Shown here: positions 17,400 through 28,384 of the stretch, one piece after another
How positions within the stretch are numbered: position 1 is the first letter of the stretch
Layout of the letters: every line of letters starts with the position of its first letter
Assembly (NCBI RefSeq): GCF_020524495.1
Contig: NZ_JAIVLB010000008.1
Coordinates: forward strand, 1-64,000
Source of the DNA: Bacillus stratosphericus
Lineage (GTDB): Bacteria; Bacillota; Bacilli; Bacillales; Bacillaceae
DNA: 64,000 nucleotides
Direction: 5' to 3'
Position numbers and translations under genes: made by a program
Notes under the pieces: generated by a model
Databases searched by the model: none
Seen by the model: the letters and a program-made list of their open reading frames with translations, nothing else
Told to the model about the DNA's origin: nothing

Positions 17400-18740
17400 A
17401 TGAAAATACATGAGCAGGCTCAAAATCTTCAGGAAAAAGACGATCAGTTGATCTGGCATCATATGAAAGGGAAAAACAAGGAAAATGAAAGCATGGTTAT
17501 TCACGAGGCAGACGGCGCATGGGTGACAGATATTCATGGAAATCGATATTTAGATGGCATGTCAGGACTTTGGTGTGTGAATGCCGGATATGGCCGAAAA
17601 GAGCTTGCAGAAGCGGCGTATAAGCAATTAATTAAGATGCCTTACTATCCGCTTACACAAAGCCATGTACCAGCGATCAAGCTGGCTGAGAAGCTCAATG
17701 AATGGCTTGGCGGTGACTATGTGATCTTCTTTTCCAACAGCGGTTCTGAAGCCAATGAGGCCGCATTTAAGATCACAAAACAATATCATGCGCAAAAAGG
17801 AGAGAGTACACGCACAAAATTCATCTCCCGGTATCGGTCGTATCACGGCAATACTGCAGCAGCTCTTGCGGCAACGGGTCAAGCGCAGCGCAAATATAAA
17901 TATGAACCATTAGGACAGGGCTTCATCCATGTCGCTTCACCTGATCTGTATCGGTACCCTGAGGATCAAGAGAATTTGGCAAGTGCTACGGCGATTGATC
18001 AAGTGATGACGTGGGAATTAAGTGAGACTATTGCTGGGGTCATCATGGAGCCGATTATTACGGGAGGCGGTATTTTAATGCCGCCAGAAGGGTATTTGAA
18101 AAAGGTAAAAGACATCTGTGACGCGCATGGAGCGCTCCTCATCGTGGATGAAGTGATATGCGGCTTTGGCCGGACAGGAAAGCGATTTGGTTTTATGCAT
18201 GAGGAAGTAAAGCCGGATATCATCACAATGGCGAAAGGGATCACAAGCGGCTATTTACCGCTTTCTGCAACGTGTGTCAAGCGGGAAATCTATGAAGCCT
18301 ATGCAGGAGAAGATACGTATGATCGGCTGCGTCATGTGAATACATTTGGTGGTCACCCAGCTTCCTGTACGGTTGCGCTTGCCAACCTTGACATCATGGA
18401 AAACGAGCAGTTGGTTGAGCGCTCCGAAACACTTGGTAGAGACATGCTTGATCGTTTGCAAGCGTTAAAAGCGCATCCATTTGTCGGTGATGTCAGAGGA
18501 AAAGGATTGCTGTTTGGCATTGAGCTTGTGCAGAATCAGCAGTCTAAAAAGCCAGCTAATCCAAGTGTTGTTGGTCAATTGATTGCAGAATGTAAAAAAC
18601 GCGGGCTGATCATTGGGAAAAATGGAGATACGGTGGCTGGCTATAATAACGTTGCTCAGCTTGCACCACCACTGAGTATCACAGATGAAGACGCTGCATT
18701 CATCATCAACACCTTAAAAGAAAGCATGGCACAGCTATAG
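17400..18740 (+). CDS. yhxA: class III PLP-dependent aminotransferase YhxA
   Basis: A 446-residue aminotransferase of the omega-amino-acid/adenosylmethionine-aminononanoate type. The PLP-binding lysine is in ITMAKGITSGYLPLS. NSGSEANEAAFK binds the cofactor phosphate, LIVDEVICGFGRTG holds the Asp that contacts the pyridine ring, and VRGKGLLFGIEL lies near the C-terminus. The donor and acceptor are unknown; an annotation as taurine or pyruvate aminotransferase would be overreach. The ATG at 17400 is chosen over an ATG at 17367, though the ribosome-binding site is weak for both. A terminator follows directly. Confidence 0.88.
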   Translation: MKIHEQAQNLQEKDDQLIWHHMKGKNKENESMVIHEADGAWVTDIHGNRYLDGMSGLWCVNAGYGRKELAEAAYKQLIKMPYYPLTQSHVPAIKLAEKLNEWLGGDYVIFFSNSGSEANEAAFKITKQYHAQKGESTRTKFISRYRSYHGNTAAALAATGQAQRKYKYEPLGQGFIHVASPDLYRYPEDQENLASATAIDQVMTWELSETIAGVIMEPIITGGGILMPPEGYLKKVKDICDAHGALLIVDEVICGFGRTGKRFGFMHEEVKPDIITMAKGITSGYLPLSATCVKREIYEAYAGEDTYDRLRHVNTFGGHPASCTVALANLDIMENEQLVERSETLGRDMLDRLQALKAHPFVGDVRGKGLLFGIELVQNQQSKKPANPSVVGQLIAECKKRGLIIGKNGDTVAGYNNVAQLAPPLSITDEDAAFIINTLKESMAQL

Positions 18741-18763
18741 CAGAGAGACTTCTCTGCTTTTTT
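18740..18763 (+). terminator. terminator of yhxA
   Basis: GCAGAGA pairs with TCTCTGC around a four-base loop, followed by T6; it begins at the stop codon. Confidence 0.85.
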
Positions 18764-18915
18764 CTATAAACGAAAAGCCTATTCATTAGACAAAAGATCT
18801 CTTACTCAAGTTGCTAGGTCAAATCGACAATGGGCACACTAGGTGTATTGAAAAAAAGAAGATATTCTATTACTGTAGGAGAAGTGAACCAATACAATTT
18901 AGAAGGAGACGGCAT

Positions 18916-19473
18916 ATGAGTTTTCATGATCAACCCATTCTACCTGCTGTTCGCAATATGAAGCAATTTGAGGAATTTTTAAAAAATCCATTTACATATG
19001 GAGTCTTACTGGATGTTCACTTAGGCCGGCTTAAGGGCATCATGAATGAGGCAAATGCACATCGGAAAAAAATGTTTGTCCATGTCGATTTAATTCATGG
19101 GATCAAACACGATGAGTATGGAACGGAATTTATATGTCAGGAAATGAAGCCGGCAGGAATTATTTCTACTAGGTCTTCTGTCATAGTAAAAGCCAAGCAA
19201 AAAAAAGTAAATGCCATTCAGCGAATGTTTTTACTTGATACAAGTGCAATGGAAAAAAGCATGGAGTTTGTTGGGAAACATCGTCCAGATTTTATTGAAG
19301 TATTGCCAGGTGTCGTGCCCGATTTAATTACAGAAGTGCGCAAAAGAGCGGGAATACCAATATTTGCAGGAGGATTTATCAGGACAAAAGAAGATGTGGA
19401 AAGAGCGCTTGAGGCAGGAGCAACAGCTGTGACGACGTCGAATACAGACCTTTGGAAAGCGTTCCAAAAGTGA
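18916..19473 (+). CDS. glpP: glycerol-3-phosphate-responsive antiterminator GlpP
   Basis: A 185-residue RNA-binding regulator with a TIM-barrel-like fold (Pfam G3P_antiterm). Motifs include [30 protein letters not shown] and [18 protein letters not shown], the last typical of glycerol-phosphate binding. With bound glycerol 3-phosphate it lets RNA polymerase pass the leader terminators of glpFK and glpD. The ATG at 18916 follows AGAAGGAGAC. The glpF promoter and leader start right behind it, and both leaders in this window carry the matching terminator structures. Confidence 0.95.
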   Translation: MSFHDQPILPAVRNMKQFEEFLKNPFTYGVLLDVHLGRLKGIMNEANAHRKKMFVHVDLIHGIKHDEYGTEFICQEMKPAGIISTRSSVIVKAKQKKVNAIQRMFLLDTSAMEKSMEFVGKHRPDFIEVLPGVVPDLITEVRKRAGIPIFAGGFIRTKEDVERALEAGATAVTTSNTDLWKAFQK

Positions 19474-19495
19474 AAAAGATAAATGTGAAAATTGA

Positions 19496-19524
19496 TTGAC
19501 AACGTTTTCACACTCTGATACTAT
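19496..19524 (+). promoter_or_regulatory. glpFK promoter with overlapping cre site
   Basis: TTGACA at 19496-19501 and TACTAT at 19519-19524 are 17 bases apart, a good vegetative promoter. TGACAACGTTTTCA at 19497-19510 is, on the other strand, an exact match to the catabolite-responsive element consensus TGWAANCGNTNWCA. CcpA bound there would block the -35 region, giving glucose repression of glycerol uptake. Confidence 0.8.
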
Positions 19525-19557
19525 AGCACTAAGTTAATATCATGTGATGGAGAAATG

Positions 19558-19633
19558 GAGATCCACAACAGCGCTTTACTAGGTGACAAATGACCCTGAT
19601 GTAAAGTATGTTTGTTGTGGGTCTCTTTCTTTA
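19558..19633 (+). promoter_or_regulatory. GlpP-controlled terminator in the glpFK leader
   Basis: GAGATCCACAACA at 19558-19570 pairs over 13 bases with 19613-19625 (one G·T pair), then a T-rich run. The untranslated leader between promoter and glpF also holds the sequence GATGGAGAAATGGAG, which is similar to the glpD leader and overlaps the 5' arm. GlpP with glycerol 3-phosphate should prevent termination here. Confidence 0.88.
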
Positions 19634-19684
19634 TCTTTTCAACACATTCATAGGTTTGGCAATTGAACCAGAGGAGGAATTTTT

Positions 19685-20500
19685 ATGACACCATTTTGGG
19701 GTGAAGTCGTAGGTACAATGCTACTCATTATCTTTGGAGGCGGTGTGTGTGCGGCCGTAAATTTAAAGAAATCGCTCGCATATCAGTCCGGCTGGATTGT
19801 AATCGCTTTCGGATGGGGATTTGCAGTAGCCATTGCAGCTTATGCAACTGGTGGAATTAGCGGTGCACATTTAAACCCGGCCCTAACAATTGGTCTTGCT
19901 CTAGAAGGAAGTTTTTCTTGGGCTGATGTTCCAATGTATATTGTCGGTCAAATGCTTGGGGCATTACTCGGAGCTATTATTGTCTTTTTACATTACTTAC
20001 CACACTGGAAAGCAACAGACGATCCAGGTGCAAAACTAGGTGTTTTTTCAACTGGTCCTGCGATTCCGCATACCTTTGCAAACGTACTCAGTGAAGTGAT
20101 CGGCACGTTTGTATTGGTTGTTGGGATCTTAGCGATTGGTGCAAATAAATTTGCAGACGGGGTGAACCCGCTGATTGTTGGTTTCTTAATTGTAGCGATT
20201 GGTCTTTCTTTAGGTGGAACAACGGGTTATGCGATCAACCCTGCACGTGATTTAGGGCCGAGAATTGCACATGCGATTCTGCCGATTCCAGGTAAAGGTC
20301 CATCGAATTGGAAATATGCTTGGATCCCTGTTGTTGGTCCAATTTTAGGCGGCGCATTTGGCGGTGTTTTCTACAATGCAGCCTTCAAAGCGAATGTCAC
20401 GCCAGCCTTTTGGATTGTAAGCGTTATTTTAGTTGTGGTATTGTTAGGAATCCATTTCTCTACGAAAAGCCACACAAACGCTGTAAATGAAAGTATGTAA
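19685..20500 (+). CDS. glpF: glycerol uptake facilitator GlpF
   Basis: A 271-residue aquaglyceroporin with six helices and the two pore half-helices bearing the NPA motifs: [11 protein letters not shown] and [12 protein letters not shown]. It lets glycerol diffuse through the cytoplasmic membrane, where GlpK traps it. GAGGAGG precedes the ATG. It is the first gene of glpFK, 15 bases before glpK, behind a GlpP-dependent leader and a cre site. The length fits the family. Confidence 0.96.
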   Translation: MTPFWGEVVGTMLLIIFGGGVCAAVNLKKSLAYQSGWIVIAFGWGFAVAIAAYATGGISGAHLNPALTIGLALEGSFSWADVPMYIVGQMLGALLGAIIVFLHYLPHWKATDDPGAKLGVFSTGPAIPHTFANVLSEVIGTFVLVVGILAIGANKFADGVNPLIVGFLIVAIGLSLGGTTGYAINPARDLGPRIAHAILPIPGKGPSNWKYAWIPVVGPILGGAFGGVFYNAAFKANVTPAFWIVSVILVVVLLGIHFSTKSHTNAVNESM

Positions 20501-22012
<1,512 letters not shown>

Positions 22013-22064
22013 ACAAAGAGTATGGTATACTCCAAGTAAGTTAATAGAACGGTTGGAGAACTGG

Positions 22065-22123
22065 AGAGACCGCAGACACTGAAGTGTAGAAATACGCTTT
22101 GGGTGTTTGTGGTCTCTTTTTCT
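22065..22123 (+). promoter_or_regulatory. GlpP-controlled terminator in the glpD leader
   Basis: AGAGACCGCAGACAC at 22065-22079 pairs over 15 bases with 22103-22117 (two G·T pairs) and runs into T6. The upstream segment GGTTGGAGAACTGGAGAG resembles the glpFK leader. TATACT near 22026 looks like the -10 of the glpD promoter, so glpD has its own transcript. Confidence 0.88.
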
Positions 22124-22151
22124 TTACCGTATAACATGGGAGGAACAAGAG

Positions 22152-23813
22152 ATGACTTTTTCTAGCTTAGAAAGAGAACAAATGCTGCAGGAAATGACAA
22201 AAAAACCATATGATGTGTTTATCATTGGTGGGGGTATAACAGGCGCTGGAACAGCACTTGATGCAGCTTCACGTGGGATGCGTGTTGGTCTTGCCGAAAT
22301 GCAGGATTTTGCGGCAGGTACGTCTAGCCGCTCAACGAAACTCGTGCACGGTGGGCTTCGTTATTTAAAACAATTTGAAGTGAAGATGGTGGCAGAGGTC
22401 GGTAAAGAGCGTGCCATTGTATATGAAAATGGTCCGCATGTGACAACACCAGAATGGATGCTTCTTCCGATGCATAAAGGCGGCACATTTGGTAAGTTTT
22501 CAACATCAATTGGATTAAGAGTGTATGACTTTTTAGCAGGGGTAAAGCATAGCGAACGCAGAAGGATGCTAAGTGCAAAAGAAACACTTGCGAAAGAACC
22601 GCTTGTGCAAAAGGATGGCTTAAAAGGCGGCGGCTACTATGTTGAATACCGTACAGATGATGCACGCCTCACAATCGAAGTCATGAAAGAGGCTGTAAAA
22701 TTCGGTGCTGAAGCTGTTAATTATGCGAAAGTAAAAGAATTTATTTATGATAAAGGCAAAGTCGTCGGCGTCATTATTGAAGACGTCATGACTCAGAAAA
22801 CATACGATGTATATGCGAAGAAAATTGTCAATGCGACAGGTCCATGGGTAGATCAGCTAAGAGATAAGGACCAATCAAGAGAAGGAAAACATTTACAGCA
22901 TACAAAAGGAATCCATTTAGTATTTGACCAATCTGTTTTCCCATTAAAACAAGCGATATACTTTGACACACCTGATAAGCGTATGGTTTTTGCCATTCCA
23001 AGAGAAGGCAAAACGTATGTTGGAACAACAGATACGGTGTACAAAAAACAGCTGGAACATCCGCGTATGACAAAAGCAGATCGTGATTACGTCATCCAAG
23101 CAATCCAGTACATGTTCCCAGATTTAAACATTACAGAAAAAGATGTTGAATCCAACTGGGCCGGTCTTCGTCCGCTCATTCATGAAGAAGGCAAAGATCC
23201 TTCAGAAATTTCTCGTAAGGATGAGGTATGGACATCATCTTCAGGCTTAATTACTATTGCTGGTGGTAAATTAACAGGCTACCGTAAAATGGCTGAGCAT
23301 ATTGTGGATCTTGTACGTGATGGTCTCAAAAAAGAAACGGGAAAAGATTACGGACCATGTAAAACAAAACATATGCCAATTTCAGGCGGCCATGTAGGCG
23401 GTTCTAAAAATATGGCATCCTTTGTTCAAGCGAAAACGGCAGAAGGAGCATCTGTTGGTTTAACTGAACCGATTGCTGAAAAACTAGCCGAAAAATATGG
23501 CTCAAATGTCAGTAGTATATTCCAACGTGTAGAGCAGCTTCAAGGCGAAGCAGACAAACGAAATATTCCGGCGTATGTACTCGCTGAGCTTGTCTATGCG
23601 ATAGAAGAAGAACTGGCCGTTACACCTGTTGATTTTTTCTTAAGAAGAACAGGAAGCCTATTATTTAATATCAACTGGGCAAAAAAATATGCACAGCCTG
23701 TCGTTGACTATATGGCAGATCACTTTGGCTGGGATGAAGCGACAAAACAAAAACATCAAACTGAATTAGATCAACTATTCCATGAAGCTGTTGTTCCGCT
23801 TGATGCCGAATAA
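22152..23813 (+). CDS. glpD: aerobic glycerol-3-phosphate dehydrogenase GlpD
   Basis: A 553-residue FAD enzyme that oxidises glycerol 3-phosphate to dihydroxyacetone phosphate and passes electrons to menaquinone at the membrane. The FAD-binding loop is [18 protein letters not shown] at about residues 20-37. [27 protein letters not shown] and the [19 protein letters not shown] motif are all present. The ATG at 22152 is chosen because GGGAGGAACAAGAG precedes it; an upstream in-frame ATG lies in the leader. Expression depends on GlpP antitermination. Confidence 0.96.
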   Translation: MTFSSLEREQMLQEMTKKPYDVFIIGGGITGAGTALDAASRGMRVGLAEMQDFAAGTSSRSTKLVHGGLRYLKQFEVKMVAEVGKERAIVYENGPHVTTPEWMLLPMHKGGTFGKFSTSIGLRVYDFLAGVKHSERRRMLSAKETLAKEPLVQKDGLKGGGYYVEYRTDDARLTIEVMKEAVKFGAEAVNYAKVKEFIYDKGKVVGVIIEDVMTQKTYDVYAKKIVNATGPWVDQLRDKDQSREGKHLQHTKGIHLVFDQSVFPLKQAIYFDTPDKRMVFAIPREGKTYVGTTDTVYKKQLEHPRMTKADRDYVIQAIQYMFPDLNITEKDVESNWAGLRPLIHEEGKDPSEISRKDEVWTSSSGLITIAGGKLTGYRKMAEHIVDLVRDGLKKETGKDYGPCKTKHMPISGGHVGGSKNMASFVQAKTAEGASVGLTEPIAEKLAEKYGSNVSSIFQRVEQLQGEADKRNIPAYVLAELVYAIEEELAVTPVDFFLRRTGSLLFNINWAKKYAQPVVDYMADHFGWDEATKQKHQTELDQLFHEAVVPLDAE

Positions 23814-23819
23814 AGAGAA

Positions 23820-23848
23820 AGTCGATCGTGTATCGGCTTTTTTTTAAA
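23820..23848 (+). terminator. terminator of glpD
   Basis: AGTCGAT pairs with ATCGGCT (one G·T pair) and is followed by a run of eight T. Confidence 0.8.
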
Positions 23849-23958
23849 TTGTTTTTCGTTTTTTTGATATGCCAATGATATAGCATGACATTAAGTCTGA
23901 TTCCATATAAAATAACAGTGATGTTATTTTATTGATGAAAAGAGCTGGGAGGACGACC

Positions 23959-25701
23959 ATGAGCTGGAATACGAATTATGAGCGATGGATCCATGAGGAG
24001 CAGCTAGAAACTGAACTAAGGGATTGGCTTGAGGCACATCAGGATGATCATCAAGCGCTTGAAGACTGCTTCTACAAAAATCTGGAGTTCGGAACTGGGG
24101 GAATGCGCGGAGAGATTGGTGCTGGAACGAACCGAATGAACGTCTACACCGTTCGAAAAGCATCAGCCGGTCTTGCTGCGTATATTGCAAAACATGGAGA
24201 GGATGCAAAAAAAAGAGGCGTTGCCATTGCATATGATTCACGTCATAAATCCCCTGAATTTGCGATGGAAGCAGCCAAAACGCTTGGTTCAAATGGCATT
24301 CAAACGTACGTATTTGACGAACTGCGTCCGACACCAGAACTCTCCTTTGCGGTTAGAGAGCTGAATGCATTTGCTGGTATCGTTGTCACAGCAAGCCATA
24401 ATCCACCAGAATATAATGGCTATAAAGTATATGGAGAAGATGGCGGGCAGCTACCCCCATTCGAAGCAGATCAAGTCATTAAAGAAGTAGATGCAATTGA
24501 AAATGAACTAGCGATATCAGTAGAATCAGAAGAAACATTGAAGCAAAACGGGTTGATCCACATCATCGGAGAAGAAATTGATCATGCTTATACTGAAAAA
24601 TTAAAAACCATCAGTGTGCACCCTGAGCTTGCAAGTGAAGTCGATGTCAAAGTGGTGTTTACCCCGCTTCATGGTACAGCGAATAAACCTGTCCGAAACG
24701 GGCTGCAGGCTCTTGGATATGAGCATGTGACCGTTGTGCCTGAACAGGAAAAGCCAGATCCGCAATTCTCAACTGTGACGTCGCCAAACCCAGAGGAGCA
24801 TGCAGCATTTGAATACGCCATCAAGCTTGGTGAAAAGCAAAATGCTGATATCTTGATTGCAACAGATCCAGATGCTGACAGATTAGGCATTGCCGTTAGA
24901 AACCATGAGGGAGAATTTACGGTCTTAACAGGCAATCAAACAGGTGCTCTGCTGCTTCATTATTTATTGTCTGAAAAACAAAAGCTAGGTCAGCTACCGC
25001 CTCGTCCAGTTGTGATCAAAACCATTGTCACAAGTGAACTCGGTCGTGCTGTCGCATCCGCATTTGGTGCTGACACAATTGACACGCTCACAGGCTTTAA
25101 ATTTATTGGAGAAAAAATAAAACAATTTGATGAGAGCGGGGAATACACGTTTCAATTTGGCTATGAAGAGAGCTATGGCTATTTGATTGGTGATTTTGCC
25201 CGGGATAAAGATGCGGTACAAGCAGCGCTGTTAGCCGTTGAAGTCGCTGCCTTTTATAAGAAACAAGACAAGTCATTGTACGATGCACTCGTCGATATTT
25301 TTAAGGAATTCGGATTTTACTGCGAGGGGTTAAAGTCATTAACCTTAAAAGGAAAAGAAGGAGCGGAACAGATTTCAGCGATCCTTCATACCTTTAGAAC
25401 AAATCCGCCAGTTGCCATCGCAGGTCAGCGCATTACTGTCATTGAAGATTATCAATCAAGTCAAAGACGCCTTGTGCCTGAAAAGAAAGAAGAAACCATT
25501 CATCTGCCGGCTTCAAACGTACTGAAATATTTCCTTGAAGATGGTTCATGGTTCTGCTTAAGACCTTCTGGTACTGAGCCAAAAGTGAAATTTTATATCG
25601 CGGTCAAAGGCACATCTTTGACAGATAGCGAAGAAAAGCTGAAGGATCTATCAGAAGAAGTGATGAAAGTCGTCTACGACATTGTTAGAAGAAACAGCTA
25701 A
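23959..25701 (+). CDS. pgcA: alpha-phosphoglucomutase PgcA
   Basis: A 580-residue alpha-D-phosphohexomutase that interconverts glucose 6-phosphate and glucose 1-phosphate for UDP-glucose, glycolipid and teichoic-acid synthesis. The active serine is in [13 protein letters not shown], the metal loop is [10 protein letters not shown], the sugar-binding loop is [10 protein letters not shown] and the phosphate-binding loop is [12 protein letters not shown]. The ATG at 23959 follows GGGAGGACGACC; an earlier in-frame ATG at 23932 lacks a ribosome-binding site. It has its own terminator and stands between glpD and yhcY as in B. subtilis. Confidence 0.95.
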   Translation: MSWNTNYERWIHEEQLETELRDWLEAHQDDHQALEDCFYKNLEFGTGGMRGEIGAGTNRMNVYTVRKASAGLAAYIAKHGEDAKKRGVAIAYDSRHKSPEFAMEAAKTLGSNGIQTYVFDELRPTPELSFAVRELNAFAGIVVTASHNPPEYNGYKVYGEDGGQLPPFEADQVIKEVDAIENELAISVESEETLKQNGLIHIIGEEIDHAYTEKLKTISVHPELASEVDVKVVFTPLHGTANKPVRNGLQALGYEHVTVVPEQEKPDPQFSTVTSPNPEEHAAFEYAIKLGEKQNADILIATDPDADRLGIAVRNHEGEFTVLTGNQTGALLLHYLLSEKQKLGQLPPRPVVIKTIVTSELGRAVASAFGADTIDTLTGFKFIGEKIKQFDESGEYTFQFGYEESYGYLIGDFARDKDAVQAALLAVEVAAFYKKQDKSLYDALVDIFKEFGFYCEGLKSLTLKGKEGAEQISAILHTFRTNPPVAIAGQRITVIEDYQSSQRRLVPEKKEETIHLPASNVLKYFLEDGSWFCLRPSGTEPKVKFYIAVKGTSLTDSEEKLKDLSEEVMKVVYDIVRRNS

Positions 25702-25719
25702 ATAAACCAAATTAACAAC

Positions 25720-25750
25720 GCCATCGTGTTATGCATGATGGCTTTTTTCT
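25720..25750 (+). terminator. terminator of pgcA
   Basis: GCCATC pairs with GATGGC and is followed by T6. A second hairpin (AAAGGATGA/TCATCCTTT) follows at about 25757-25784. Confidence 0.8.
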
Positions 25751-25844
25751 CAGCCAAAAGGATGAGATAAAATCATCCTTTTTGAGAAAGAGCCAAGAGG
25801 ATGCTCATGGTATAATCAACGTAATGATAAGAGAAGGCATGGAA

Positions 25845-26912
25845 ATGAAAGATACGCTTCATGAAGTTCTTCATATGCTCATGGAGATTACAGGCTTTCA
25901 GACAGCATGGATTTATTTTATAGAGGAAGACGGCTCGTATGAACTGATGGCAGAGGTATCTTTACCTGAAGCACTGGCAAAGGATCGAAAGCAATTGATG
26001 TGCCAAAATGATTGTTATTGCATCAATCGATATACTAAGGGGTCACTACAATCAGCCACCAATATCATTAACTGTTAACGAATTGAAACGGTGATTGAGC
26101 AAAAGCTTGGAGATACGGAAGGAATTACGCATCATGCAACAGTTCCGCTCAAAGCATGTAAGCGCACGTTCGGTTTATTAAATGTGGCGGCAAAAGGAAA
26201 AGTTACATTTACACAAGAAGAGCTGAATTTGCTTGAAAGTATTGCGCTTCAAATTGGTACGGCCATTCAGCGGATGAAGCTTGTGCAAAGTGAACAGCAG
26301 CATGCACTACTTGAAGAAAGAAACCGTCTCGCACAGGACTTACATGATTCGGTCAATCAAATGCTGTTTTCTGTGAGTCTTACTGCAAAGGCAGCCCGTC
26401 AAATGACAAGCGACCAGAATTTAGGGGAAATGATTGATTTTATTCAGCATTTGTCACAAGATGCACTCATTGAGATGCGGTCACTCATTTGGCAGTTAAG
26501 ACCAAGAGGACTTGAAAAAGGATTGACAACAGCGATTGAAGAGTATGCACAGCTTTTAGGGCTAAGCTGTACATTATCCTTATCCGGCTGTAGGGAAATG
26601 GATCATTCGCGGCATGAGACTTTGTTTCGCGTATGTCAGGAAGCGCTGAATAACTGTCAAAAACATGCGGGAGTAGACAAAGTAGAAGTCAAACTCGAGC
26701 AATCAGCAGACACGTTTGATATGAAAATCATCGATTACGGAAAAGGATTTCAGTATGACGAACAAATGAGTCTTCCTTCACTTGGGCTGAAAGGGATGGC
26801 TGACCGAATCAAAAGAGCAGGTGGTACATTTTGTATTAATTCTGAGCGAAATAAAGGATCCACCATTCATGTCCAAGTGCCATTTTCTCAAGAAAGGAAG
26901 GGGGCTTCATGA
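25845..26912 (+). pseudogene. yhcY: sensor histidine kinase YhcY with premature stop
   Basis: A NarL-type sensor kinase: an N-terminal GAF-like domain, then HisKA_3 with DLHDSVNQM (phospho-accepting His) and an HATPase with EALNNCQKHAG and LGLKGMADR. The frame is interrupted by TAA at 26076-26078, inside the GAF domain near codon 78, and continues in the same frame to 26912. One base change (for example AAA to TAA) therefore breaks it. Restart at GTG 26091 would give a 273-residue kinase lacking most of the sensor. The start at 25845 (AGAAGG eight bases upstream) is uncertain; ATG 25839 or 25824 is possible. A TATAAT lies at about 25811. The stop codon overlaps the yhcZ start. Confidence 0.8.
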
Positions 26913-27529
26913 GAGTAGTCATTGCAGATGATCATCATATTGTGAGAAAAGGCCTCATGTTTTTTTTGCAAACACAGCCTGATATTGACATCGTTGGAGA
27001 GGCGTCAAATGGCGAAGAGGCACTTGAGGTTGTCAGACAAACGCAGTCTGACATTGTCCTGATGGACCTATCAATGCCTGTTATGAATGGAATTGATGCA
27101 ACGAAACAAATGACGATAGAAATGCCGGGGACCCGCATTGTGATTCTGACAAGCTATGCGGATAAAGATTATGTCATTCCAGCTATTCAAGCTGGAGCGA
27201 AAGCCTATCAGCTCAAGGATGTAGCGCCAGAAAAGTTGCTCAAAACGATGATTGAAGTACAAAATGGCACCTATCAATTAGATGGTCATATCACGACCTT
27301 TCTTGTGCAGCATCTGACAGAACCAAAAGAGCAAAAATGGGCAATGATGAACGAGCTGACCAATAGAGAACGAGATGTCCTATTTGAAATTGCACAGGGC
27401 AAAAGCAACAAAGAAATCGCCTCTTCGCTGTTTATTTCTGAAAAGACGGTCAACTTATCAAAGTTAGAGCTGGCAGATCGAACACAAGCAGTGGAATATC
27501 AAAAAAATCAGCCGAAAGAGCTACTATGA
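26909..27529 (+). CDS. yhcZ: response regulator YhcZ with deletion in its DNA-binding helix
   Basis: A 206-residue NarL/FixJ-type regulator. The receiver domain is intact: acidic pair at DDHH, phospho-acceptor Asp in VLMDLSMPVMNG, Thr/Ser in ILTSYAD and Lys in YQLKDV. The C-terminal LuxR-type HTH begins normally (LTNRERDVLFEIAQGKSNKEI) but reads SEKTVNLSKLELADRTQ, where the family has about six more residues (KTHVSN-like) between the two halves. This 18-base in-frame loss removes most of the recognition helix, so DNA binding is probably lost. The tail after QAVEY also departs from the family. The start overlaps yhcY by four bases after AAGGAAGGGGG. Confidence 0.85.
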   Translation: MRVVIADDHHIVRKGLMFFLQTQPDIDIVGEASNGEEALEVVRQTQSDIVLMDLSMPVMNGIDATKQMTIEMPGTRIVILTSYADKDYVIPAIQAGAKAYQLKDVAPEKLLKTMIEVQNGTYQLDGHITTFLVQHLTEPKEQKWAMMNELTNRERDVLFEIAQGKSNKEIASSLFISEKTVNLSKLELADRTQAVEYQKNQPKELL

Positions 27530-27562
27530 CAGAAGATCATCATTGAACGTACCAACTTATGT

Positions 27563-27588
27563 AAAAAGGCCGAAAATCAGCCTTTTTC
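27563..27588. terminator. bidirectional terminator between yhcZ and yhdB
   Basis: AAAAAGGC pairs with GCCTTTTT, with T-runs available on both strands for the convergent genes. Confidence 0.75.
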
Positions 27589-27589
27589 T

Positions 27590-27835
27590 TTATGAGTACA
27601 CCGGTTCTGAATAAACCTTAGAAGCAGCCTCTGAAGCATGGTCAATATATTGCAGAAGCCAGTATAAACATTTTTCAACATCTGCATCGTTCCGGTTAAA
27701 TTGATACGCATGTAAGAAATGCTCAATATGTTTCGAGAGCAAGTCATCTTTTGTACGTACCATAAGAATAAGTAAATTATCCCACTGCGAACGATGCGTA
27801 TAATAAAGGGCCTTATCATAATCCGCCACATCCAT
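27590..27835 (-). CDS. yhdB: YhdB family protein
   Basis: An 81-residue soluble protein starting MDVADYDKALYYT; it matches B. subtilis YhdB in length (80 residues) and position. It is helical and rich in Tyr, His and Leu (LLSKHIEHFLHAYQ). Function unknown. The ATG at 27835 follows AAAGGAGAAGG; an upstream in-frame start would cover the ribosome-binding site. Confidence 0.8.
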   Translation of the reverse strand: MDVADYDKALYYTHRSQWDNLLILMVRTKDDLLSKHIEHFLHAYQFNRNDADVEKCLYWLLQYIDHASEAASKVYSEPVYS

Positions 27836-28026
27836 TAAACCTTCTCCTTTCCCTTGAGAAGTCCTCATTAGTTTGCACGGACCATTTAAACTTTTTCAGG
27901 GGAAAAGTTGGTGTCCGCATAAACAGCGTACCGGTAATTATAGGCTGAATAAATGCTCCATGTATGAAAGAGAGTCGTATAGCTAAACCTAATCAAAATA
28001 TACATGAAAGAGAGAACAATGATATC

Positions 28027-28344
28027 ATGCAGCCGAAATTGTGGATGCTTATTGTAGCAGGAATGCTTTTGCTCGGCAGTCTGATTCACCCTGCATCAAA
28101 AGCAGCGGTACAGCCCTTTGAAAATTGGGAAAGACTTGCTTATACAGCCTTGCAAGACGAATATGAAGGTGCCGCTTTAAACGATTACCATTACATTGGA
28201 CGTACACAAGTGAATGATGAGCAGACAAAAGATGTGTTTCGCGTTACCGTGAAGGAAGGTTCAACACTTTTTGCAGCGCACGCCGAAATTTATTTTCACC
28301 CGGTGACCGGCCATTTGATTAGTATCAATGTATTTCGGCTTTAA
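28027..28344 (+). CDS. yhdC: secreted YhdC-like protein (DUF3889)
   Basis: A 105-residue exported protein. Residues 1-25 are a signal peptide (hydrophobic core LWMLIVAGMLLLGSL, cleavage near SKAAV). The mature part is a small domain with FENWERLAYTAL and YHYIGRTQVN, as in DUF3889 proteins including B. subtilis YhdC. Function unknown; it probably acts at the cell surface. The ATG at 28027 is the likely start but its ribosome-binding site is weak; ATG 27964 in the same frame is an alternative that would break the signal-peptide form. Confidence 0.75.
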   Translation: MQPKLWMLIVAGMLLLGSLIHPASKAAVQPFENWERLAYTALQDEYEGAALNDYHYIGRTQVNDEQTKDVFRVTVKEGSTLFAAHAEIYFHPVTGHLISINVFRL

Positions 28345-28370
28345 AAAAGCACCTCTTTTGGAAGAGGTGC
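28343..28370 (-). terminator. terminator shared by katA and yhdC
   Basis: GCACCTCTT pairs with AAGAGGTGC around a four-base loop. On the minus strand it is followed by T6, which serves katA. Confidence 0.85.
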
Positions 28371-28384
28371 CAGCACAAATTCAA

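Noticed and set aside
27886-28089. Minus-strand frame of 67 codons upstream of yhdC
   Set aside because: Antisense to the yhdC start with no ribosome-binding site; a shadow frame.
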